DNA from: an uncultured Formosa sp. | Lineage (GTDB): Bacteria; Bacteroidota; Bacteroidia; Flavobacteriales; Flavobacteriaceae | Assembly (NCBI RefSeq): GCF_947500765.1 | Contig: NZ_CANMTH010000006.1 | Location: forward strand, 186,001 to 250,000 | Direction of reading: 5' to 3' | DNA length: 64,000 bases | Shown here: one piece after another, positions 1 through 9,396 of the stretch | Position numbering within the stretch: the first letter of the stretch is position 1 | How the letters are laid out: every line of letters begins with the position of its first letter | Notes under the pieces: generated by a model | Told to the model about the DNA's origin: nothing | What the model saw: only the letters and a program-made list of their open reading frames with translations | Databases searched by the model: none | Translations under genes and position numbers: made by a program

Positions 1-58
1 AGCAGATGTTACTGCTTCCGGTTTATTTGCAGACATTATACGTATAGGAAACAACTAA
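1..58 (+). CDS. thrA: 3' end of bifunctional aspartokinase/homoserine dehydrogenase (partial)
   Basis: The frame beginning at base 2 encodes ADVTASGLFADIIRIGNN and then a stop. This matches the extreme C-terminus of ThrA-type homoserine dehydrogenases, where a 'GA..DVTA.GVFADLLR' motif closes the catalytic domain. The enzyme makes homoserine from aspartate semialdehyde (and phosphorylates aspartate in the fused form). Only 18 residues are visible, so the fused kinase is inferred from the thrA-thrB-thrC order common in flavobacteria. The following thrB begins 61 nt downstream with no terminator between them. Confidence 0.75.
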   Translation, partial: ADVTASGLFADIIRIGNN

Positions 59-119
59 TTATAATCTTAAAAGACAATTTTTATCTTAGAATTTTAATAA
101 AGTTGTCACTTTAGAACTT

Positions 120-1043
120 ATGAATGAAATAAGAATATTTTCACCTGCAACTGTAGCGAACGTCTCTTGCGGATTCGACGTTCTTGGCTTCTGCCTAGAT
201 AGTGTTGGAGATGAAATGATAATACGTAAAACCGATAAAAAAGGAATCTTTATCACTAAAATTGAAGGTTACGATTTACCCTTTGAAGCCGAAAAAAACG
301 TCGCTGGAGTTTCTGCTCTAGCAATGTATGCAGCTGCTAAACCTGATTGTGGTTTCGAAATAGAAATTTATAAAAAAATTAAGCCAGGAAGTGGTGTTGG
401 TAGTAGTTCTGCTAGTGCTGCAGGTAGCGTTTATGGTATGAATGTATTATTAGGAAAACCTTATAATAATACAGAGCTATCTTATTTTGCCATGAAAGGT
501 GAAGCTTTAGCTAGCCAAAGTGAACATGCAGATAATATTGCTCCTGCCCTATTTGGTGGGTTTACTTTAGTAAAAAGTGTATCGCCTTTAGAAATTTTAG
601 AAATCCCTACGCCTAATAATTTATATGCCACAATTATTCATCCGCAAATAGAAATTAAAACGTCTGAAGCGCGTGCTATTTTACCAAAAGAAGTCGCTTT
701 AAAAGATGCCATTTCACAATGGGCAAATGTAGGGAGTTTAATCCATGGTTTACACACTAGTAACTACGGATTGATTGAACGTTCGTTACACGATTCGATT
801 GTAGAACCGCACAGAAGTAAACTCATACCATTGTATCACGATGTAAAAGCTTCAGCAAAAGCAGCAGGTGCTTTAGGATGTGGTATTTCTGGTTCAGGCC
901 CTTCTATTTTCTCACTATGCGAAGGTATAGACTCGGCTAAAAAAGTAGAACAGGCTATTAGAAAAGTGTATGCAGAAAGTGATATTGAATTCGACACCTA
1001 TGTATCGAAAATTAATGCTGAAGGTATGAAAATCCTGAAGTAA
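120..1043 (+). CDS. thrB: Homoserine kinase
   Basis: Phosphorylates homoserine to O-phosphohomoserine, the substrate of the threonine synthase encoded next. It is a 307-residue GHMP-family kinase of normal length. The N-terminal 'PATVANVSCGFDVLG' segment and the glycine/serine-rich ATP loop PGSGVGSSSASAAG (from about residue 89) are intact, as is the C-terminal GCGISGSGPS motif. The ATG at 120 gives the usual short N-terminus before the first strand. It lies in the thrA-thrB-thrC operon, 41 nt ahead of thrC. Confidence 0.95.
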   Translation: MNEIRIFSPATVANVSCGFDVLGFCLDSVGDEMIIRKTDKKGIFITKIEGYDLPFEAEKNVAGVSALAMYAAAKPDCGFEIEIYKKIKPGSGVGSSSASAAGSVYGMNVLLGKPYNNTELSYFAMKGEALASQSEHADNIAPALFGGFTLVKSVSPLEILEIPTPNNLYATIIHPQIEIKTSEARAILPKEVALKDAISQWANVGSLIHGLHTSNYGLIERSLHDSIVEPHRSKLIPLYHDVKASAKAAGALGCGISGSGPSIFSLCEGIDSAKKVEQAIRKVYAESDIEFDTYVSKINAEGMKILK

Positions 1044-1084
1044 TACGAATAAAAAAAGCTTAGACAAAACCAAAACAAACTGCT

Positions 1085-2383
1085 ATGAATTATTTTAGTT
1101 TAAACAAAAAAGCTCCTAATACAACATTCAAAGATGCTGTAATTAGAGGACTTGCTCCTGACCGAGGTTTATATTTCCCAGAAACCATAACGCCTTTACC
1201 AGAATCCTTCTTCAAGAATATTGATAATTTATCTCATTCAGAAATAGCTTTTGAGGCGATTAAACAATTTGTGACTCCAGAAATTCCTGAAGCCGATTTA
1301 AAAACAATTATTGAAGACACTTTAGCGTTCGATTTTCCGATTATAGAACTCAATAAAAACATTTCATTTTTAGAATTGTTTCACGGTCCAACCATGGCTT
1401 TTAAAGATGTAGGTGCACGATTTATGGCACGTTGTTTAAGTCATTTTTCTAAAGAAGATGCTAAACAAGATGTTACTGTTTTAGTTGCGACTTCTGGAGA
1501 TACAGGAGGTGCTGTAGCAAATGGTTTTTTAGGTGTAGAAGGTGTGAAAGTCGTTATTCTATATCCTAGCGGAAAAGTAAGCGATATTCAAGAAAAACAA
1601 TTAACCACTTTAAAAAAGAATATCACCGCATTAGAAGTAGACGGAACGTTTGACGATTGTCAAGATATGGTAAAGCAAGCCTTTTTAGACACAGAATTAA
1701 CAGATAAAATGAAGTTAACCTCTGCTAACTCCATAAACGTAGCGCGTTGGTTACCACAATTATTCTACTTTATGTTTGCTTACAAAGCCCTACATAATAA
1801 ACATGATAATTTAGTATTTTCTGTACCTAGTGGAAATTTTGGTAATGTTTGTGCAGGAATGATGGCGCAACAGTTAGGTTTACCTATAAAACATTTTATT
1901 GCATCTAACAACGAAAACAACGTAGTTACCCGCTTCTTAGAATCTGAAAACTACGAACCAAAACCATCGGTACAGACTATTTCTAATGCCATGGATGTTG
2001 GAAACCCTAGTAACTTTGTAAGAATTCAAGAAATTTATAAAAACGATTTTAATGCACTAAAAGAGAATCTATCATCTTATAGTTTTACAGATGAAGAAAC
2101 GAAAATAGCAATGAAGGAGATTTATAACGATTATAGTTATGTTGCAGATCCGCACGGTGCTGTTGGTTATTTAGGTGCTAAAAATTACGTCGCTTCACAT
2201 CCAGAAGCTCATTGCGTGTGTTTAGAAACCGCACATCCTACAAAATTTTTAGATGTAGTAGGTGAAGTTATCCCAGAAAACATCGCGCTTCCGTCTCAAA
2301 TTTTAGCCGTAATGGATAAAAAGAAAAAATCTATTAAAACAAGTACTTACAACGATTTAAAATCTTATTTACTAAGTCGTTAA
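1085..2383 (+). CDS. thrC: Threonine synthase
   Basis: PLP enzyme converting O-phosphohomoserine to threonine, the last step of the pathway. It has 432 residues, with the PLP-lysine motif HGPTMAFKDVGARF (Lys107), the phosphate-binding ATSGDTGGAVANG loop and the VPSGNFGN segment. This is the bacterial (E. coli-like) type with the N-terminal 'RGLAPDRGLYFPE' motif. It ends the thr operon and is followed by a strong intrinsic terminator 26 nt after the stop. Confidence 0.96.
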   Translation: MNYFSLNKKAPNTTFKDAVIRGLAPDRGLYFPETITPLPESFFKNIDNLSHSEIAFEAIKQFVTPEIPEADLKTIIEDTLAFDFPIIELNKNISFLELFHGPTMAFKDVGARFMARCLSHFSKEDAKQDVTVLVATSGDTGGAVANGFLGVEGVKVVILYPSGKVSDIQEKQLTTLKKNITALEVDGTFDDCQDMVKQAFLDTELTDKMKLTSANSINVARWLPQLFYFMFAYKALHNKHDNLVFSVPSGNFGNVCAGMMAQQLGLPIKHFIASNNENNVVTRFLESENYEPKPSVQTISNAMDVGNPSNFVRIQEIYKNDFNALKENLSSYSFTDEETKIAMKEIYNDYSYVADPHGAVGYLGAKNYVASHPEAHCVCLETAHPTKFLDVVGEVIPENIALPSQILAVMDKKKKSIKTSTYNDLKSYLLSR

Positions 2384-2408
2384 TAATAAACAAATTAAAC
2401 ACATATAT

Positions 2409-2443
2409 AAAAAGGTCATAAATATTAATTTATGACCTTTTTT
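2409..2443 (+). terminator. Intrinsic terminator of the thr operon
   Basis: A 14-bp perfect stem (2410-2423 with 2428-2441) closes on a 4-nt ATTA loop and runs into a T tract. It follows thrC directly. Confidence 0.9.
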
Positions 2444-2605
2444 AGTTTTTTACCTCTATTATTTTATTAAAAACATTAAAACACAAAACTATCAGCATTT
2501 TTATACAAAATTTATAGCCTTTCTATTTAACCATATTTTATAAACTCCTATTCTTTGTATACAGATTAAATTCTCTATTTTTACGCTATATTCAATATAA
2601 ACTAA

Positions 2606-3676
2606 ATGAAAAATACAGCTTTAACAACAACTCACGAAGCCCTTGGAGCCAAAATGGTTCCTTTTGCAGGTTACAATATGCCTGTGCAATACGATGGTGT
2701 AAATATAGAACACGAAACAGTAAGAAAATCTGTTGGAGTTTTCGATGTAAGTCATATGGGAGAATTCTTAATAGAGGGGCCAAATGCCTTAGCTCTTATT
2801 CAAAAAGTTAGTAGTAACGATGCTACAAAATTAACTATTGGAAAAGCGCAATACAGTTATTTACCTAATGATAACGGTGGTGTTGTAGATGATTTAATCA
2901 TTTACAAAATCAAAGAAGAAACCTATTTATTAGTTGTTAATGCGAGTAATATTGAAAAGGACTGGAATTGGATATCATCTAAAAACAATGTGGGGGCAGA
3001 AATGCGCGATTTAAGTGAAGATTATTCTCTTTTAGCTATTCAAGGTCCTAAAGCTATTGAAGCCATGCAACCACTTACTAGTCATAATTTAGCTGGAATT
3101 AAATTTTACAGTTTTGAAGTCGGTGATTTTGCAGGCATAGAAAATGTTATCATTTCGGCTACAGGATATACTGGTAGTGGCGGATTTGAAATTTATTGTA
3201 AAAACAACGAAGCCAAACAAATATGGGATAAAGTTGTTGAAGCTGGAGCAAAACCAATCGGACTTGCTGCACGTGATACATTGCGTTTAGAAATGGGGTA
3301 TTGCTTATATGGAAATGATATAGATGATACAACATCGCCTTTAGAAGCAGGTTTAGGATGGGTAACAAAATTCACCAAAGCATTTACAAATTCTGAAGCT
3401 TTATTAGCTGAAAAAACTGAAGGCTTAAAAAATAAATTAGTCGCTTTTACCTTAGATGAACGTGGTATTCCGCGTCATGGTTACGATATCGTTGATGCAG
3501 ATGGTAATAAAATAGGAGTTGTAACTTCTGGAACCATGTCTCCTTCTTTAGGTATTGGTATTGGTTTAGGTTATGTCCCTAAAGATTTTGCTGGGATAGA
3601 TGGTAAAATTCAAATTCAAATTCGTAAAAAAGCGATTCCAGCAACAGTGGTAAAACTACCATTTTACAAAGGATAA
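2606..3676 (+). CDS. gcvT: Glycine cleavage system aminomethyltransferase (T protein)
   Basis: Transfers the methylene group from the aminomethyl-lipoyl H protein to tetrahydrofolate, releasing ammonia. It is 356 residues, the normal length. Family signatures visible are the N-terminal '[16 protein letters not shown]' and '[11 protein letters not shown]', the folate-domain '[18 protein letters not shown]', and the C-terminal barrel with '[18 protein letters not shown]'. It stands apart from other gcv genes, as is common in Bacteroidota. The epimerase gene follows after 30 nt and may be cotranscribed. Confidence 0.95.
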   Translation: MKNTALTTTHEALGAKMVPFAGYNMPVQYDGVNIEHETVRKSVGVFDVSHMGEFLIEGPNALALIQKVSSNDATKLTIGKAQYSYLPNDNGGVVDDLIIYKIKEETYLLVVNASNIEKDWNWISSKNNVGAEMRDLSEDYSLLAIQGPKAIEAMQPLTSHNLAGIKFYSFEVGDFAGIENVIISATGYTGSGGFEIYCKNNEAKQIWDKVVEAGAKPIGLAARDTLRLEMGYCLYGNDIDDTTSPLEAGLGWVTKFTKAFTNSEALLAEKTEGLKNKLVAFTLDERGIPRHGYDIVDADGNKIGVVTSGTMSPSLGIGIGLGYVPKDFAGIDGKIQIQIRKKAIPATVVKLPFYKG

Positions 3677-3706
3677 GAAAAACAAACTTCTCAAGGAGCA
3701 GATAGA

Positions 3707-4537
3707 ATGAAGGAGAGCAGAAGTAAACATAGAATATTAATTTTAGGAGCAAGTGGCTTTATAGGTAATGCTATTTATAAAGAACTTTGCTCCTATTTTA
3801 ATACGTTTGGCACTTACAATACAGCGAGACGTGAATTTGAAGAGAATCATCATTTCTTTCAATATAATGTTGAAGAAGATGATGTTTTTGAAATTTTTGA
3901 AGCCATTCGTCCAACCATTATTATTTCGGCTTTACGTGGCGATTTTTCAGCACAAGTGGTTGCTCATAATCACATGGCCGAATATATTTTAGCAACTAAT
4001 GCTAGGTTGTTCTTTATCTCTTCAGCAAATGTTTTCGATGCATATAGTCAGTTTCCTAGTTACGAATTAGACAAAACATTAAGTCATAGTATTTACGGGC
4101 ATTTCAAAATTAAAATTGAAAACATGCTCATGCGTTTGCCTAAAAAACAAATTGCAATTTTAAGATTACCTATGGTTTTTGGTACACAATCGCCAAGAAT
4201 AAAAGAAATAAAACAGCTTTTGCACGATAAAGCACCCATAGAAGTATTTCCTAATTTAATAATGAATGTGACTACAGACTCTAAAATCACACAACAAATT
4301 CATTATTTAATCAATAGAAATAAATATGGTATTTATCACTTAGGGAGTTCAGATTTAGTGTATCATAACGATTTTACAAAAGAAATTATTTCTTCTATAG
4401 GCCTTTACAATCCCATTTTCAAACAAGTATACACCACCAATAACGATAGATATTTAGCTGTTTTACCAAAGGAAAATCTATTACCCAAACACTTACAAGT
4501 TTTAAGTAAACAAATTTTAACAGAATTAGAAGTGTAA
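3707..4537 (+). CDS. NAD(P)-dependent sugar epimerase/dehydratase (SDR, RmlD-like)
   Basis: An extended short-chain dehydrogenase of 276 residues. The Rossmann glycine motif GASGFIG lies at residues 14-20 and the catalytic YxxxK at Tyr130/Lys134 (YGHFK), with SSANVF upstream as the catalytic Ser region. The compact size and layout resemble RmlD/dTDP-4-dehydrorhamnose reductase-like proteins, but no sugar gene cluster surrounds it, so the substrate is unknown. The start at 3707 leaves a short polar N-terminus before the first strand. Confidence 0.75.
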   Translation: MKESRSKHRILILGASGFIGNAIYKELCSYFNTFGTYNTARREFEENHHFFQYNVEEDDVFEIFEAIRPTIIISALRGDFSAQVVAHNHMAEYILATNARLFFISSANVFDAYSQFPSYELDKTLSHSIYGHFKIKIENMLMRLPKKQIAILRLPMVFGTQSPRIKEIKQLLHDKAPIEVFPNLIMNVTTDSKITQQIHYLINRNKYGIYHLGSSDLVYHNDFTKEIISSIGLYNPIFKQVYTTNNDRYLAVLPKENLLPKHLQVLSKQILTELEV

Positions 4538-4592
4538 TTGATTTTAAGCTTAAAAATCACTATTTTTAATAACAGAAAAAAATAAGTTTATT

Positions 4593-4886
4593 ATGAGCAA
4601 ATTATCAGAACACGATATTGAAAAACGTTTACTACAATTTCCTGAATGGGAATATTATGAAGACGCATTACATGCCGAATTTGAATTTGAAAATTTTAAA
4701 GATTGTTTTAGCGCAATGAGCAGAATTGCTTTCGATTGTGAAGCATTAAACCACCATCCAGAATGGACTAATGTGTATAATGTACTTACAATTACACTTA
4801 CAACACAAAGCGAAAATGGTGTAACAGACAAAGATTTTAAATTAGCTGAAGCTATTGAGGCTATTGTAGAACCAGAAGACGATTAA
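4593..4886 (+). CDS. phhB: Pterin-4a-carbinolamine dehydratase
   Basis: Dehydrates 4a-hydroxytetrahydrobiopterin and so recycles the cofactor of aromatic amino-acid hydroxylases. It has 97 residues, the full family length. The active-site signature 'NHHPEWTNVYN' and the downstream 'VTDKDFKLAEAIE' (catalytic Asp region) are present. The neighbours are unrelated. GTP cyclohydrolase I (folE), the first enzyme of pterin synthesis, is found about 10 kb away. Confidence 0.92.
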   Translation: MSKLSEHDIEKRLLQFPEWEYYEDALHAEFEFENFKDCFSAMSRIAFDCEALNHHPEWTNVYNVLTITLTTQSENGVTDKDFKLAEAIEAIVEPEDD

Positions 4887-4913
4887 ACTTAACACGGTTG
4901 ACATATTTTTTTT

Positions 4914-4921
4914 TAAATTTG
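4914..4921 (+). promoter_or_regulatory. Bacteroidota -7 promoter box upstream of yebC
   Basis: TAAATTTG fits the Bacteroidota -7 consensus TAnnTTTG and lies 37 nt before the yebC ATG. A TTG at 4898-4900 could be the -33 element, but the spacing (13 nt) is shorter than the usual 17-23 nt, so the -33 part is uncertain. Confidence 0.55.
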
Positions 4922-4958
4922 CAGCCAACTCAATACAAAATTAAAATACACATAAGAA

Positions 4959-5687
4959 ATGGGAAGAGCTTTTGAATTTCGTAAAGCACGCAAAATGAAA
5001 CGTTGGTCTGCCATGAGTAAAGCTTTTACTCGTATTGGTAAAGACATTGTAATGGCTGTAAAAGAAGGTGGTCCTGATCCTGATAGCAACTCTAGGTTAA
5101 GAGCTGTTATACAAAATGCTAAGTCCGTTAACATGCCAAAAGACAATGTAGAACGTGCCATAAAGCGAGCAAGCGACAAAAGTTTAGGAGACTATAAAGA
5201 AGTTCTATTTGAAGGTTACGCTCCCCATGGTATTGCTATTTTAGTTGAAACAGCAACAGATAATAATACACGTACCGTTGCCAATGTACGTAGTTACTTT
5301 AATAAGTGTGATGGAAGCTTAGGAACCTCTGGTTCTGTAGTTTTTATGTTCGACCATACCTGTAATTTTAAAATTTCTGGAGAAGGTTTAGATCCTGAAG
5401 AATTAGAGTTAGAATTAATTGACGCTGGTGCAGAAGAAGTATTTGCAGATGAAGACGATATTTTAATCTATGCTCCTTTTGAAAGCTTCGGAGCTATTCA
5501 ATCTGAATTAGAAGCCAAAGGCATTGAAATTTTATCTTCAGGTTTCGAACGTATACCACAAGTTACAAAAGAATTATCTGCTGAAGATGCTGCAGATGTA
5601 GAAAAACTTTTAGAAAAAATTGAAGAAGATGATGATGTACAAAATGTATATCACACCATGAAGGAATCTTCTGAAGAAGAGGAATAA
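4959..5687 (+). CDS. yebC: YebC/PmpR family protein (TACO1-like)
   Basis: A cytoplasmic protein of 242 residues. YebC-family members have been described as transcription regulators and as factors that help ribosomes through proline stretches. The start 'MGRAFEFRKARKMKRWSAMSK' and the 'AVKEGGPDPDSNSRLRAVIQNAKSVNMPKDN' region are diagnostic, as is the acidic C-terminus. It is monocistronic, with a TAAATTTG promoter box upstream and a terminator 20 nt downstream. Confidence 0.93.
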   Translation: MGRAFEFRKARKMKRWSAMSKAFTRIGKDIVMAVKEGGPDPDSNSRLRAVIQNAKSVNMPKDNVERAIKRASDKSLGDYKEVLFEGYAPHGIAILVETATDNNTRTVANVRSYFNKCDGSLGTSGSVVFMFDHTCNFKISGEGLDPEELELELIDAGAEEVFADEDDILIYAPFESFGAIQSELEAKGIEILSSGFERIPQVTKELSAEDAADVEKLLEKIEEDDDVQNVYHTMKESSEEEE

Positions 5688-5707
5688 ACACCTTAAAATT
5701 ATATACT

Positions 5708-5738
5708 AAAAAGAGGACTCACTGTCCTCTTTTTTATT
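5708..5738 (+). terminator. Intrinsic terminator after yebC
   Basis: An 11-bp stem (5708-5718 with 5724-5734) with a 5-nt loop runs into a T tract. Confidence 0.88.
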
Positions 5739-5810
5739 CACTTTATCTTTTTTATTAATACAAAGAACGAATAAAGGATTTAAACATATAAATAAGTGAG
5801 AGTGGTTTTG

Positions 5811-5818
5811 TAAATTTG
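5811..5818 (+). promoter_or_regulatory. -7 promoter box of the DUF3050 gene
   Basis: TAAATTTG (consensus TAnnTTTG) lies 37 nt before the preferred ATG at 5855. Its last three bases are the TTG that a longer reading of the gene would use as start, which argues against that longer start. Confidence 0.6.
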
Positions 5819-5854
5819 CCATCTTTTAAAATTATTCATTTAGCTAACTACCAT

Positions 5855-6637
5855 ATGCCTTACATTAAGCGTATAGAATCAGAATTATCGTTACTACAAA
5901 ACGTACTTCGTCATCATAAATTATATAACGTACTTAAAACTACTGAAGATGTAAAACTCTTTATGGAAAACCATGTGTATACCACTTGGGATTTTATGTC
6001 GTTACTTAAAACATTACAATTGCAGTTTGTAACTTATAAATCGCCTTGGGTTCCTAATAAAAATCCTGAGATTTTTAAATTCATAAATGAAATTGTTGCT
6101 GCTGAAGAAAGCGATGTTAACGAATTAGGTCAAATTAGAAGCCATTTCGAGATGTACATCGATTGTATGGAGCAAATTGGAGCTAGCACCACGCTTATAA
6201 ATACGTTTACAGAGCTTATAGAAAATGGTATTGATGTTTCTAAAGCTGCTAATTTGGTATATATCCCTGAATTTATAAAAGATTTTATTGAATTTACCTT
6301 CAATATTATTGAAACAGAACAACCACACCTGATGGCTTCTGTATTTATTTTTGGAAGAGAAGATATTATTTCTGAAAAAGTACTAAATGTAGTGAGTAAT
6401 ATAGAAGCAGATAAAACACCTTGTACTAAGCTTACTTATTTATTAAACAGATATTTATTTTTAAAGCAAGAAGATCAACGAGCATTATCTTATAAAATGC
6501 TAATTGAATTGTGTGGCGATGATACCGAAAAATGGGATGGCGTTTTAACAGTTGCAAAAGAAGCTTTAAAGCACCGTACCATACTTTGGGATAATATTTA
6601 CGATATTATTGTTACAAATAAAGAAGAAGAAGCTTAA
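5855..6637 (+). CDS. DUF3050 domain-containing protein (haem-oxygenase-like fold family)
   Basis: A 260-residue protein with the DUF3050 signatures 'LFMENHVYTTWDFMSLLK', 'SPWVPNKNPEIFKFINEIVAAEESD' and 'SHFEMYIDCMEQIGA'. The spacing of His and Glu residues resembles the all-helical haem-oxygenase-like/diiron oxidase superfamily, so an oxidase-like role is possible but unproven. The start is taken as ATG 5855. An in-frame TTG at 5816 would add 13 residues but lies inside a TAAATTTG promoter box. The SMR gene follows 39 nt after the stop. Confidence 0.82.
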   Translation: MPYIKRIESELSLLQNVLRHHKLYNVLKTTEDVKLFMENHVYTTWDFMSLLKTLQLQFVTYKSPWVPNKNPEIFKFINEIVAAEESDVNELGQIRSHFEMYIDCMEQIGASTTLINTFTELIENGIDVSKAANLVYIPEFIKDFIEFTFNIIETEQPHLMASVFIFGREDIISEKVLNVVSNIEADKTPCTKLTYLLNRYLFLKQEDQRALSYKMLIELCGDDTEKWDGVLTVAKEALKHRTILWDNIYDIIVTNKEEEA

Positions 6638-6676
6638 ATTAAAACAACGTATTCATACTAAATCGAATAAGAAACT

Positions 6677-7003
6677 TTGAATTGGATTCTATTAATAATT
6701 GCGGGTTTATTTGAAGTTGGTTTTGCAACCTGTTTAGGTAAAGCAAAATACGCAGAAGGCCAAATTGCAACCTATTGGTATATTGGGTTTTTAATTTGCT
6801 TAACCTTTAGTATGATCCTATTAGTAAAGGCTACAGAAACGTTACCAATAGGAACTGCTTATAGTGTTTGGACCGGTGTTGGTGCTGTTGGAACCGTTTT
6901 GGTTGGTATATTTATATTCAAAGAACCTGCCGATTTTTGGCGTGTATTTTTCATTTCAACCCTTATTATGTCTATTATCGGACTAAAGTTTGTTTCACAT
7001 TAA
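6677..7003 (+). CDS. Small multidrug resistance (SMR) family efflux protein
   Basis: An inner-membrane protein of 108 residues with four predicted transmembrane helices and the SMR start 'MNWILLIIAGLFEVGFA', which contains the essential membrane Glu (residue 12) used for proton/substrate antiport. 'AYSVWTGVGAVGTVLVGIFIFKEP' is the conserved dimerisation region. SugE/Gdx-type guanidinium exporter or QacE-type drug exporter cannot be decided with confidence. The start is a TTG, supported by alignment to the family N-terminus. The 3' end overlaps the convergent acyltransferase gene by 4 nt. Confidence 0.87.
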   Translation: MNWILLIIAGLFEVGFATCLGKAKYAEGQIATYWYIGFLICLTFSMILLVKATETLPIGTAYSVWTGVGAVGTVLVGIFIFKEPADFWRVFFISTLIMSIIGLKFVSH

Positions 7004-7554
7004 TCTTTCTCAAAACTATATTCTGGAACTTTTCCTACAACGTCTTTAAAAAAGGCATGCATAAATTTAAAATCTGCTTCCATATCATCTGTTGGATAAA
7101 ATGGTTTAGAAATTATATTTTGCTTTTTACCAAAATCAAACGTAATCATAACAATAGGCACATTAGCTTCTTTAGCGATATAATAGAAACCTGTTTTCCA
7201 TTTATCTACTTTTTTACGTGTTCCTTCTGGAGCAATATTTAAACGGAATTCATCTCGAGTTTTAAACAATTTTGCAATAGACTCTACTTTATTCTGCCCT
7301 GGTGTTCTATCTAATTCTACACCTCCAACTTGCTTTAAATACCATCCTAAAAGGCCTTTAAACAACTCCTTTTTACCAACAAAATTTATAGGTGTTTCTT
7401 TAATTTTCCTTAAAAGTAAACCAATATAAAAATCATGCCAACTGGTGTGTGGTACAGCTATTACAATATACTTTTTTAAATCGGAAGGAAAATCACCTAT
7501 AAGTTTCCATTTCATCAATTTAAAATATATAAACTTATATAGCGATTTCATCAT
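7000..7554 (-). CDS. 1-acyl-sn-glycerol-3-phosphate acyltransferase-like protein (PlsC family)
   Basis: A lysophospholipid or lipid A-type acyltransferase of 184 residues, shorter than classical PlsC. The catalytic HX4D motif is HTSWHD (residues 36-41) and the acceptor motif EGTR is at 110-113. It is the last gene of the minus-strand operon kdsB - HAD - dehydrogenase - acyltransferase, 24 nt after the dehydrogenase. A role in outer-membrane lipid or lipid A acylation is inferred from that context only. Confidence 0.78.
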   Translation of the reverse strand: MMKSLYKFIYFKLMKWKLIGDFPSDLKKYIVIAVPHTSWHDFYIGLLLRKIKETPINFVGKKELFKGLLGWYLKQVGGVELDRTPGQNKVESIAKLFKTRDEFRLNIAPEGTRKKVDKWKTGFYYIAKEANVPIVMITFDFGKKQNIISKPFYPTDDMEADFKFMHAFFKDVVGKVPEYSFEKD

Positions 7555-7578
7555 AACAACATTTTTTTAATTATACAA

Positions 7579-8661
7579 CTACATTAGTTCGTACATGCTA
7601 CGCAACTTTTCTCTAGTCATGGTTTTATGCCAATTATTACCTAGTGCATTTTCCCAAAGCGGAACCATCCCTAAGGCAACATCTATCATGGTTTCAAAAT
7701 CTTTATCGCTTAAATCTTTACAAATCCCTTGAGGTAATTCAATATTATGTTTAGCTTTCATTTCTTTAAACAACTTTACCCCTTCTGGATAAAACTCTCC
7801 TAAATGATCGAAAACAATACAATTCCCTACGCCATGTTTTGTGCCTAATAAATACGATAAACCATAACTCATGGCATGTGCTACTCCTACTTGTGAGTAT
7901 GCAATACTCATACCGCCATGCCAAGACGCCATCATTAATTTGTCTTGCGATTCTTTTTTACTTAAATCGTCACTCAAGAAAATTTCTTTACATAACTCAA
8001 GTGCTTTTTCACCATAACTTTGGCTAAAAGCATTTAAATATGTACCTGTTAACGATTCTACACAGTGAATATAACAATCCATACCTGTATAAAACCACTG
8101 TTGTGTAGGTACATCTTCAATTAATTCAGGGTCTAAAAGAACTTGATCAAACGGTGTATAATCTGAGTTTATACCTAATTTTTTTTCTGGCCCAGTTAAT
8201 ACTGTTGTTCTTGAAACTTCTGCTCCTGTTCCTGATATTGTTGGAATACCTACGTGATAAATAGCTGGATTTTTAACTAAATCCCAACCCTGATAATCGC
8301 TAGTTTCTCCTTTATTAGTTAGCATAATAGCTACCGCTTTAGATAGGTCTAATAGCGTACCGCCACCAATACCAATAATCCCAGAAGGTCTGTCTTTATA
8401 TTTTAATATAATATGCTCTACTAAAGCATCTACTTGTTTTGTTTTAGGTTCTTCATCTGCTGAAATAAAAATAATTTCATCTTCATAAGATAACGGTATT
8501 CTTGAAGTCATTTTATCATTCCCTTGAAACACTTCATCTACTAAAAATATAAATGGAGCATTTACATTTAAGCGTTTAAGAAGTAATATTTCTTCTAATT
8601 GATTAAAACTACCTCGTCCAAATACAACTTTGGACACCATCGGAAAATTCTTAAAATTCAT
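7579..8661 (-). CDS. Iron-containing alcohol dehydrogenase family protein, KdnB-like (Kdo 8-oxidase candidate)
   Basis: A 360-residue group III metal-dependent dehydrogenase. It has the NAD-binding GIGGGTLLDLSKA motif and the metal-binding stretch 'YTGMDCYIHCVESLTGTYLN', followed by 'VGVAHAMSYGL' and 'GTKHGVGN', which carry the remaining metal histidines. The sequence style and neighbourhood of kdsB recall Shewanella KdnB, which oxidises Kdo at C8 before transamination to 8-amino-Kdo. The partner aminotransferase KdnA is not next to it, so the assignment is an inference. A generic alcohol or polyol dehydrogenase is the alternative. Confidence 0.65.
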   Translation of the reverse strand: MNFKNFPMVSKVVFGRGSFNQLEEILLLKRLNVNAPFIFLVDEVFQGNDKMTSRIPLSYEDEIIFISADEEPKTKQVDALVEHIILKYKDRPSGIIGIGGGTLLDLSKAVAIMLTNKGETSDYQGWDLVKNPAIYHVGIPTISGTGAEVSRTTVLTGPEKKLGINSDYTPFDQVLLDPELIEDVPTQQWFYTGMDCYIHCVESLTGTYLNAFSQSYGEKALELCKEIFLSDDLSKKESQDKLMMASWHGGMSIAYSQVGVAHAMSYGLSYLLGTKHGVGNCIVFDHLGEFYPEGVKLFKEMKAKHNIELPQGICKDLSDKDFETMIDVALGMVPLWENALGNNWHKTMTREKLRSMYELM

Positions 8662-8691
8662 TGTATTTTGGATAATAACGTATGTAATAAT

Positions 8692-9396
8692 TTATTTAAA
8701 AAACTGTAAAATATCGGTTAATTCATTCACAGTCTTGTAGGCTTTACCTTTTATGTCTTGTTCTGAAACCTGTTCATGTACCCAAGTGGTATGAAATGGA
8801 ACATGAATGGCTTTTGCTTGTATGTTTATTAATGGTAAAATATCTGATTTTAATGAATTTCCTACCATTAAGAATTGAGTCGGATCAATATTTAAATGAT
8901 GCAATAAGTTTAAATAATTAGCTTCTTTTTTATCGCTAACCACTTCTATATGATGAAAATAATCTAATAATCCAGATTGTTTTAATTTGCGTTCTTGGTC
9001 TAATAAATCACCTTTAGTAATCACAATTAAGCGGTATTTTTCTGAAAGTGTTTTTAAAACAAGTTCTACCCCATCTAACAACTCTACAGGTTTATTAATC
9101 ATGTCTTTACCAAGATCTAAAATAGCTTTTATAGTCGTATTAGAAACGGTGTTATTAGATAATTCTACAGCCATTTCAACCATAGATAAAACAAAACCTT
9201 TAATTCCATAACCATAAATAGGTAGGTTTTTAAGTTCCATTTTAAACAATTCCTGATCAATCTTATTTATAGTTTCAAACTGCGATAATAATTTACCAAA
9301 TTCTACTTCGGCATCTCTAAAATAAGTTTCATTAACCCAAAGCGTATCATCTGCATCAAAACCAATAACTTTAATGTTACTGTAATCTATTTCCAT
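8692..9396 (-). CDS. HAD family hydrolase (phosphatase)
   Basis: A 234-residue haloacid dehalogenase-superfamily phosphatase. Motif I is [12 protein letters not shown] near the N-terminus, motif II 'LIVITKGD' is central, the Lys is in 'SDKKEANY', and motif IV is '[13 protein letters not shown]'. It has an alpha-helical cap (subclass I, YjjG/phosphoglycolate-phosphatase type), not the cap-less KdsC fold. Its start overlaps the end of kdsB by 10 nt, which means tight co-expression, so it could supply the Kdo-8-phosphate phosphatase step. That role is inferred only from position. Confidence 0.82.
   Translation of the reverse strand: MEIDYSNIKVIGFDADDTLWVNETYFRDAEVEFGKLLSQFETINKIDQELFKMELKNLPIYGYGIKGFVLSMVEMAVELSNNTVSNTTIKAILDLGKDMINKPVELLDGVELVLKTLSEKYRLIVITKGDLLDQERKLKQSGLLDYFHHIEVVSDKKEANYLNLLHHLNIDPTQFLMVGNSLKSDILPLINIQAKAIHVPFHTTWVHEQVSEQDIKGKAYKTVNELTDILQFFK

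Noticed and set aside
6868..7242. A 124-codon plus-strand frame across the SMR and acyltransferase 3' ends
   Set aside because: It is the shadow of two well-supported genes and contains runs of Phe, Ile and Cys from AT-rich antisense sequence.
8692..9396. Calling the HAD hydrolase KdsC
   Set aside because: Its motif (DADDTLW), length and alpha-helical cap differ from the cap-less KdsC family; only the position near kdsB suggests the role.
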